Positions 41,382 through 45,275 of a DNA stretch of 45,275 nucleotides are shown piece by piece. This DNA comes from Streptomyces cupreus (GTDB lineage Bacteria > Actinomycetota > Actinomycetes > Streptomycetales > Streptomycetaceae). A program made the position numbers and the translations under genes. Under the pieces are notes generated by a model. It was not told the DNA's origin. It was given only the letters and a program-made list of their open reading frames with translations, and searched no databases. The stretch lies in the NCBI RefSeq assembly GCF_014257025.1, contig NZ_JACMSF010000065.1, positions 1-45,275 of the forward strand. Direction: 5' to 3'. Position 1 is the stretch's first letter; each line of letters opens with the position of its first letter.

Positions 41382-42352
41382 GAGAACAGGGCGTCCAGGT
41401 CGGGCTTCTTGCCGCCGAAGATGCCGTCCTCCTCACCGAGGGACGCCAACTTCTCCAGGGAGGCCATGTCGTACTGCGCCGACCAGGTGGGCAGGGTCAG
41501 GTTCTTCAGGACCTCAGCGTCGATCTTGGTGTAGGTGGTGAGTATCTGACGCGCCTCCTCCGGGTGCTCCTCGGCGTACTCGAGCGACTCGGTCACAGCC
41601 TCGGTGAACTTCTTCACCAGGTCGGGGTTCTCCTGGGTCAGCTCGCTGGAGGCGAAGTACGTCGCGATGGTGAGCTTGGGGTCCGTCTCCGCAAACGGCG
41701 ACGCCACGACGCGCGCGCCCTGCCCCTTGGCGATGGTCAGCGCGGGCTCGCCCACCCAAGCGGCGTCCACCTGCCCGCCGTCCAGCGCGGCCGGCATCTG
41801 GTCGAACGGCATCTCGACGAACTTGACCTTCGAGGGGTCACCGCCGTCCTTGCGCACCGTCTCGCGGACCGTGGTGTCCCCGATGTTCTGCAGCGTGTTC
41901 ACCGCCACCGTCTTGCCGACGAGGTCCTTGGCCGACTTGATCGGGCTGTCCTTCTTGACGGCCACCGCGCTGATGTCCTTGCCGGTGTCACCGGTCGAAG
42001 CGGTCCCGTTGACCACGGACTTGATCGGCACACCCTTGGTCTGGGCGATCATCAACGAGGTGACATTGCTGAAACCGAACTGGAACTGACCGCTCACCAC
42101 ACCAGGGATGATCGCGGCGCCGCCCTGGGCGGCTTCCATCTTCAGGTCGATGCCCCGGCTGCTGAAGAACCCCTTCTTCTGCCCCAGGTACAACGGCGCC
42201 ACGTCGACGATCGGAATGATCCCCACCTTGACCTGCGTGGCCTCTTCCCCGCCCGAGGAGGAGGAACCACCGGTCCCGGAAGAAGATCCGCATCCGGCCG
42301 CGGCTGCGACCGTCACCACCGCTATGGCAAGCCCGAGAACGCGCCTTTGCAT
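41378..42352 (-). CDS. ABC transporter substrate-binding lipoprotein, SsuA/ThiY-like
   Basis: 324 residues from the ATG at 42352, which follows AGGAGGCCCC. A lipoprotein signal peptide ends AVVTVAAAAGC, with the lipidated cysteine at 21, followed by a Ser/Gly-rich linker. The periplasmic-binding fold type II shows VGIIPIVDVAPLYLGQKKGFFSSRGIDLKMEAAQGGAAIIPGVVSGQFQFGFSN, then SAKDLVGKTVAVNTLQNIGD and VKFVEMPFDQMPAALDGGQVDAAWVGEPA. The family carries sulphonates, taurine, nitrate, thiamine precursors or aromatic acids; the sequence alone does not choose between them. The linked aromatic-type IclR regulator slightly favours an aromatic or other organic acid. It is the first gene of the operon, and repeats upstream look like its operator. 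Confidence 0.93.
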   Translation of the reverse strand: MQRRVLGLAIAVVTVAAAAGCGSSSGTGGSSSSGGEEATQVKVGIIPIVDVAPLYLGQKKGFFSSRGIDLKMEAAQGGAAIIPGVVSGQFQFGFSNVTSLMIAQTKGVPIKSVVNGTASTGDTGKDISAVAVKKDSPIKSAKDLVGKTVAVNTLQNIGDTTVRETVRKDGGDPSKVKFVEMPFDQMPAALDGGQVDAAWVGEPALTIAKGQGARVVASPFAETDPKLTIATYFASSELTQENPDLVKKFTEAVTESLEYAEEHPEEARQILTTYTKIDAEVLKNLTLPTWSAQYDMASLEKLASLGEEDGIFGGKKPDLDALFS

Positions 42353-42378
42353 GGGGCCTCCTGACGAGAGGAATCATC

Positions 42379-42404
42379 TGCGCAAATCTTGTGCGCAATG
42401 CGAA
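42379..42404. promoter_or_regulatory. TGCGCAA repeats upstream of the importer operon
   Basis: TGCGCAA occurs at 42379-42385 and 42392-42398, followed directly by TGCGAA at 42399-42404. They lie 27-52 bases upstream of the substrate-binding protein start, where a regulator such as the operon's own IclR protein would act. Confidence 0.45.
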
Positions 42405-42597
42405 CAACTGTCCGTGTGCCGAACAAAGCAAGCGGAGGCTATTTCCCTGCCCCAATCGCGTCAATAGGCCGCGCAGAAGCTGTTTCCGGAGCCCTACCGC
42501 ACCCTCCGGTGCGCGTTCCGACCGGACCGCCTGGACGCGCCGGGGCGTCTCGTGAGGGGAGGCGACCCTTCAGCAGGAGAGAAACGTCGGAGCAAAG

Positions 42598-43224
42598 ATG
42601 GACGCAGACCTTGTCACCCGGCAGGCCCGGGGCGTCCGGGTGGCGGTGACCGGCACCGCACCCGGCACCATGGCCGGGAGCAGCGGCCCACGCGCGACGG
42701 CGGAACCCGCTGTGCTCACCGTGCCGTGTGGCCCGGAGGACCCCGCCGAAGTCGGTCAGGCCGTCGACGCGGTCATCGACCGCTTCGGCCGTCTCGACCA
42801 TGTCGTGAACCTGATCGCCGCCCGCCCCGTTCCGGGCCTGCTCATGGAACTGGACCCCCTGCCTCTCCGCGCCGTCCTGCACAGGGATCTCGTGATGCCG
42901 TTGGCGTGTGTGCAGCGGGCCTACCGGCGGTGGATGGCCACGCACGGTGGGTCGGTCGTCAACGTGGTCGCGGACGTGGTCCGCGGCGGGCCACAGGACG
43001 CGGCCCTGGCCGGACTGACCGAGCTCACCGAATGGCTGGCGGCCGAACTGGCACCCCGAGTAGCCGTCCACACCGTCATGCCCAGCCCGTCGATCGGCAC
43101 GGACGCGTACCGGACGGCGATCGCCGACACCCTGTGCGCTCTTCTGTCCCGCCCCGCGGACCCCGCGCACGGTCCGGTACTGGTGCTGACCGGGGAACTC
43201 GTCCGCCCGCCACGGGCCGCCTGA
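42598..43224 (+). CDS. Degenerate short-chain dehydrogenase/reductase-like protein
   Basis: 208 residues from the ATG at 42598, which follows GGAGCAAAG. The SDR fold is visible from its middle onward: VDAVIDRFGRLDHVVNLIAARPVPGLL (the strand after helix D, with N-x-A changed), PLACVQRAYRRWMATHGGSVVNVVADVVRG and AALAGLTELTEWLAAELAPRVAVHTVMPSPSIGTDAY. The N-terminal cofactor glycine motif T-G-x3-G-x-G is not recognisable. The catalytic Tyr-x3-Lys, expected just before the AALAGL helix, is missing. The length is also about 40 residues below normal. Either it is a non-catalytic relative or an early pseudogene. It is divergent from the ABC importer with 245 bp between starts. Confidence 0.65.
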   Translation: MDADLVTRQARGVRVAVTGTAPGTMAGSSGPRATAEPAVLTVPCGPEDPAEVGQAVDAVIDRFGRLDHVVNLIAARPVPGLLMELDPLPLRAVLHRDLVMPLACVQRAYRRWMATHGGSVVNVVADVVRGGPQDAALAGLTELTEWLAAELAPRVAVHTVMPSPSIGTDAYRTAIADTLCALLSRPADPAHGPVLVLTGELVRPPRAA

Positions 43225-43260
43225 CCGAAGACGACACCGATCTCGGCGACGCCGTGGCGG

Positions 43261-43520
43261 CCGAGCGGTACCCGACTCCTGGACCCGACCGCGGTCCAGG
43301 CCCCTCACCGCGCCGCGAGCGCGCTGTTCATGGACACCACCGAGCAGCTGCGCGCCCGCAGGCATCTTCAGCCCTCCCGCGAGGCCGCCATGCGGTTCGG
43401 GGACTCACTGGACGTCGTCGATACGGCGCAGGAGCTGGCTGACGTGCTCGTGCCCGCCCTGGGGGATCTCGCGGGAGTCGAGCTGGCGCAGGCCGTGTTC
43501 GACGGTGACGACCCGCTGAG
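43261..43520 (+). pseudogene. Fragment of a PAS/GAF-containing SpoIIE-type protein phosphatase
   Basis: An open stretch reads RLLDPTAVQAPHRAASALFMD, TTEQLRARRHLQPSREAAMRFGDSLDVVDTAQELADVLVPAL and then LAGVELAQAVFDGDD. This matches the boundary between the PAS and GAF domains of the many Streptomyces PP2C/SpoIIE phosphatases. The GAF domain breaks off after about 55 residues, and neither the phosphatase domain nor a proper N-terminus is present. At 43520 it abuts the end of a sugar-binding protein remnant on the other strand, so a deletion has joined two unrelated genes. Confidence 0.7.
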
Positions 43521-44260
43521 GGTGCCGTACACGCTCATGTACTGGTCGCCGCCGATGATGCGCGGCACGGCGGCGAGGTGGGCTCCTGGCCCGTGACCGG
43601 CGGTAACAGCGTGACTTTGGCGGCCTTCAGGGCGGAGATGGCTCCGGAGGCGATGCTGTCGTTCGCCGCGTGGACGCCCACGATGTTGTCGGGACCCAGG
43701 GCGGCGATGGCCGCGGTGATCTTGGCGTGCGCCTCCGCAGAGCTCAGCGAGTCGATGCCTTACTCCTTGCCGATCTGCGCCTTGCCGTCGAGGACGGCCC
43801 GGGCGGCCTTGCTGCGCGCGGCCCAGTTGAGGTTGTCCGCGAAGCCGCTCAGCCAGACGAGCTGCCCGTCGTCCGCCTTGTCGCCCACGGCTTCGAGGAG
43901 CGCCTCGCCCTGGATCCGGCCGATCTGTTCGTTGTCGAAGGAGACGTAGCCCGAGATCGGTCCCTCGGCGAGACGGTCGTAGGCGACGACCGGGACGCCC
44001 GCGGCATGCGCGGCCTTCACCGAGGGGCCGAGCGCCCTGGAGTTGACCGGGTCGAGGATCACGACCTCGATCCCCCTGGCCATCATGGCGGGCATCTGCT
44101 GTTGCTGGACGGGAGCAGAAGGCCGATCGCCGGCCTGTCCTGACCGGGGGTGTCCGGGCCCTCGGTCCCGTCGTCCTGTCCGCAGAGGCCAGACCAGCGG
44201 CCACGGACAGGGCCGCCGTGAGGACCGCGGCGGCCACGCAAAGAGGTGTGCACTTGAGGG
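43521..44260 (-). pseudogene. XylF-like sugar ABC transporter substrate-binding lipoprotein, multiply disrupted
   Basis: Read leftward from about 44258, a signal peptide-like stretch (CVAAAVLTAALSVAAGLASA) loses frame just before CGQDDGTEGPDTPGQ and RPAIGLLLP. A deletion removes the first part of the N-lobe. QQQQMPAMMARGIEVVILDP, GVPVVAYDRLAEGPISGYVSFDNEQIGR and DGKAQIGKE follow in one frame. A TAA then interrupts the gene near 43760, after which the same frame continues with GIDSLSS, TAAIAALGPDNIVGVHAANDS and LPPVTGQ. The frame changes again to HLAAVPRIIGGDQYMSVYG, and the C-terminus is gone. At least two frameshifts, one stop and two deletions are seen. Intact relatives bind xylose or other sugars for ABC import. 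Confidence 0.85.
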
Positions 44261-44432
44261 ACCCTCCCTCCTTACCGGCTACCGGGCAACAAGGGCCGAC
44301 CAGAACGGTGCCGCGGGCAGAGGGTGTCCGGAAACGGGAGTGCGTTCATCGTCAGGATGGCACAGGCGCCGTGGTCCGACCCGAGCACCGAGCCTGGGCC
44401 GACACCCGGTGCAGTACGCCCATCACGACGGA

Positions 44433-44469
44433 GCTGCCCGTCCAGGCCGGTGAGGGGCGGACGGGCAGC
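44433..44469. terminator. Terminator after the gluconate permease gene
   Basis: GCTGCCCGTCC (44433-44443) and GGACGGGCAGC (44459-44469) form a perfect 11-bp stem, 22 bases beyond the leftward stop codon. Confidence 0.7.
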
Positions 44470-44490
44470 CGCGTACGTCCTCGCGCCAGG

Positions 44491-45275
44491 TCAGACCAGC
44501 GGCCACAGGGCTGCGGTGAGGGCGAAGCCCGCGCACCCCATGACGGTCGTCAGGACCGTCCAAGTGCGGAGTCCCGCCGCGACGTCGAGACCGACGAGCT
44601 TGGTGAACATCCAGTACCCGGCGTCGTTGATGTGGGACAGCGCGAGCGCTCCCCCGCCCATCGCCAGCGCCACCAGCGACAGCTGACCGGTGGACAGGTC
44701 GGCTCGCTCCAGCAGCGGGGTGAGGATGCCGGCGGTGGTGATGAGGGCGACGGTCGCCGACCCCTGGGCTCCGCGCAGGGCGAGGGACGTCAGGAAGGCC
44801 AGCAGCAGCACGGGCAGGCCGGTGCTCTCCAGGACGTCGGCGATGGCGTCGCCGATGCCGCTGGCGACCAGCACCTTGCCGAAGACGCCGCCCGCGCCGG
44901 CGACCAGGATCACCATCGCGACCGGCGGCAGTGCCGAGCCCATGACCTCGGCAATGCGCGCTCGGTTCCAGCCACGGCGGGCGCCCAGGAAGTAACCGCA
45001 CAGGGCGACGTCGATGAGCAGGGCCACCATCGGGGCGCCCAGGACGGTGAGTACGGCACGCAGAGTGGAGCCCTCGGTGAGCGTGTTCTGGCCGATGGTG
45101 CCGAGGAGGATCAGCAGGATCGGGGTGACGATCAGCGTCAGGACCATGCCGAAGGACGGCGGCGGGGTGTCGGTGCCCGTGTCGGCGGGCTTGGTCAGCA
45201 CGGCTGTGGCTTGCCCGCCCTCGCCCGACGTCCCGCCGGCCGGCGTTCCGCCCGACGTCCCCGCCGGGCCGGGTG
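44491..45275 (-). CDS. Gluconate:H+ symporter, GntP family (C-terminal part; gene runs off the right edge)
   Basis: About 261 codons are present and the frame stays open to the window end, so the true start lies outside. A GTG at 45201 would be internal to a cytoplasmic Gly/Thr-rich loop (GGTPAGGTSGEGGQA), not a start. Membrane segments follow: FGMVLTLIVTPILLILLG, APMVALLIDVALCGYFLG, LPPVAMVILVAGAGGVFG, LPVLLLAFLTSLALRGAQGSATVALITTAGIL and TVLTTVMGCAGFALTAALW. GAQGSATVAL and ALALSHINDAGYWMFTKL are GntP family landmarks. It imports gluconate or related aldonates with protons. A sugar-binding protein remnant lies downstream. Confidence 0.92.
   Translation of the reverse strand, partial: PGPAGTSGGTPAGGTSGEGGQATAVLTKPADTGTDTPPPSFGMVLTLIVTPILLILLGTIGQNTLTEGSTLRAVLTVLGAPMVALLIDVALCGYFLGARRGWNRARIAEVMGSALPPVAMVILVAGAGGVFGKVLVASGIGDAIADVLESTGLPVLLLAFLTSLALRGAQGSATVALITTAGILTPLLERADLSTGQLSLVALAMGGGALALSHINDAGYWMFTKLVGLDVAAGLRTWTVLTTVMGCAGFALTAALWPLV

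Overview
The window is very GC-rich, with strong third-position GC bias, GGAGG-type ribosome binding sites, Tat-exported hydrolases and tandem IclR regulators. Together these point to Streptomyces or a close relative. The mixture of accessory metabolism and visibly broken genes suggests a chromosome arm rather than the core; that placement is inference. I saw no rRNA, tRNA, CRISPR array or intact insertion sequence.

Layout. (1) 1-8811 and 26784-36186: two blocks of families known from actinobacterial hypoxia/dormancy (DevR/DosR-like) islands. They hold a GAF sensor, pyruvate formate-lyase remnants, a PNPOx-like flavoprotein, a zinc alcohol dehydrogenase, a tandem universal stress protein, a site-2 protease with CBS domains, an Rv2629-like release-factor-fold protein, an aconitase, YceI, rhodanese-CBS, a phosphofructokinase with pyrophosphate-type residues, and the start of a nicotinate phosphoribosyltransferase. 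A NarL-type two-component pair (3989-5775) and a PhoX-type phosphatase are embedded in the first block. (2) 8960-19489: a secreted glycan-degradation block with a CBM5/12-FN3-GH5 enzyme, a jelly-roll protein with CBM35, a conserved secreted Ig-like protein, a GH127 arabinofuranosidase, and a divergent 1380-residue secreted multidomain protein that I cannot assign. A LacI-type operator lies between the last two. (3) 19533-25953: an exported acidic protein/histidine kinase/OmpR regulator operon, a carbonic anhydrase-SulP transporter pair, and a second PhoX paralogue. (4) 36200-42352: a tandem-domain IclR regulator, a second IclR regulator, and a complete SsuABC/TauABC-like importer with two permeases. 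(5) 42598-45275: a degenerate short-chain dehydrogenase, remnants of a SpoIIE-type phosphatase and a XylF-like sugar-binding protein, and the 3' part of a gluconate permease.

How the parts fit. The stress block would support survival under oxygen or energy limitation through redox enzymes, stress proteins and PPi-linked glycolysis. The glycan block would release and trim plant-type polysaccharides outside the cell. The PhoX and carbonic anhydrase/SulP genes would supply phosphate and bicarbonate. The IclR/ABC block probably imports one small organic anion under autoregulated control.

The most striking feature is repeated decay. At least five genes (pflB-pflA, a GNAT acetyltransferase, pncB, a SpoIIE phosphatase and xylF) survive as deletion or frameshift remnants. 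The pflB-pflA remnant is an in-frame fusion whose junction coincides with a perfect inverted repeat.
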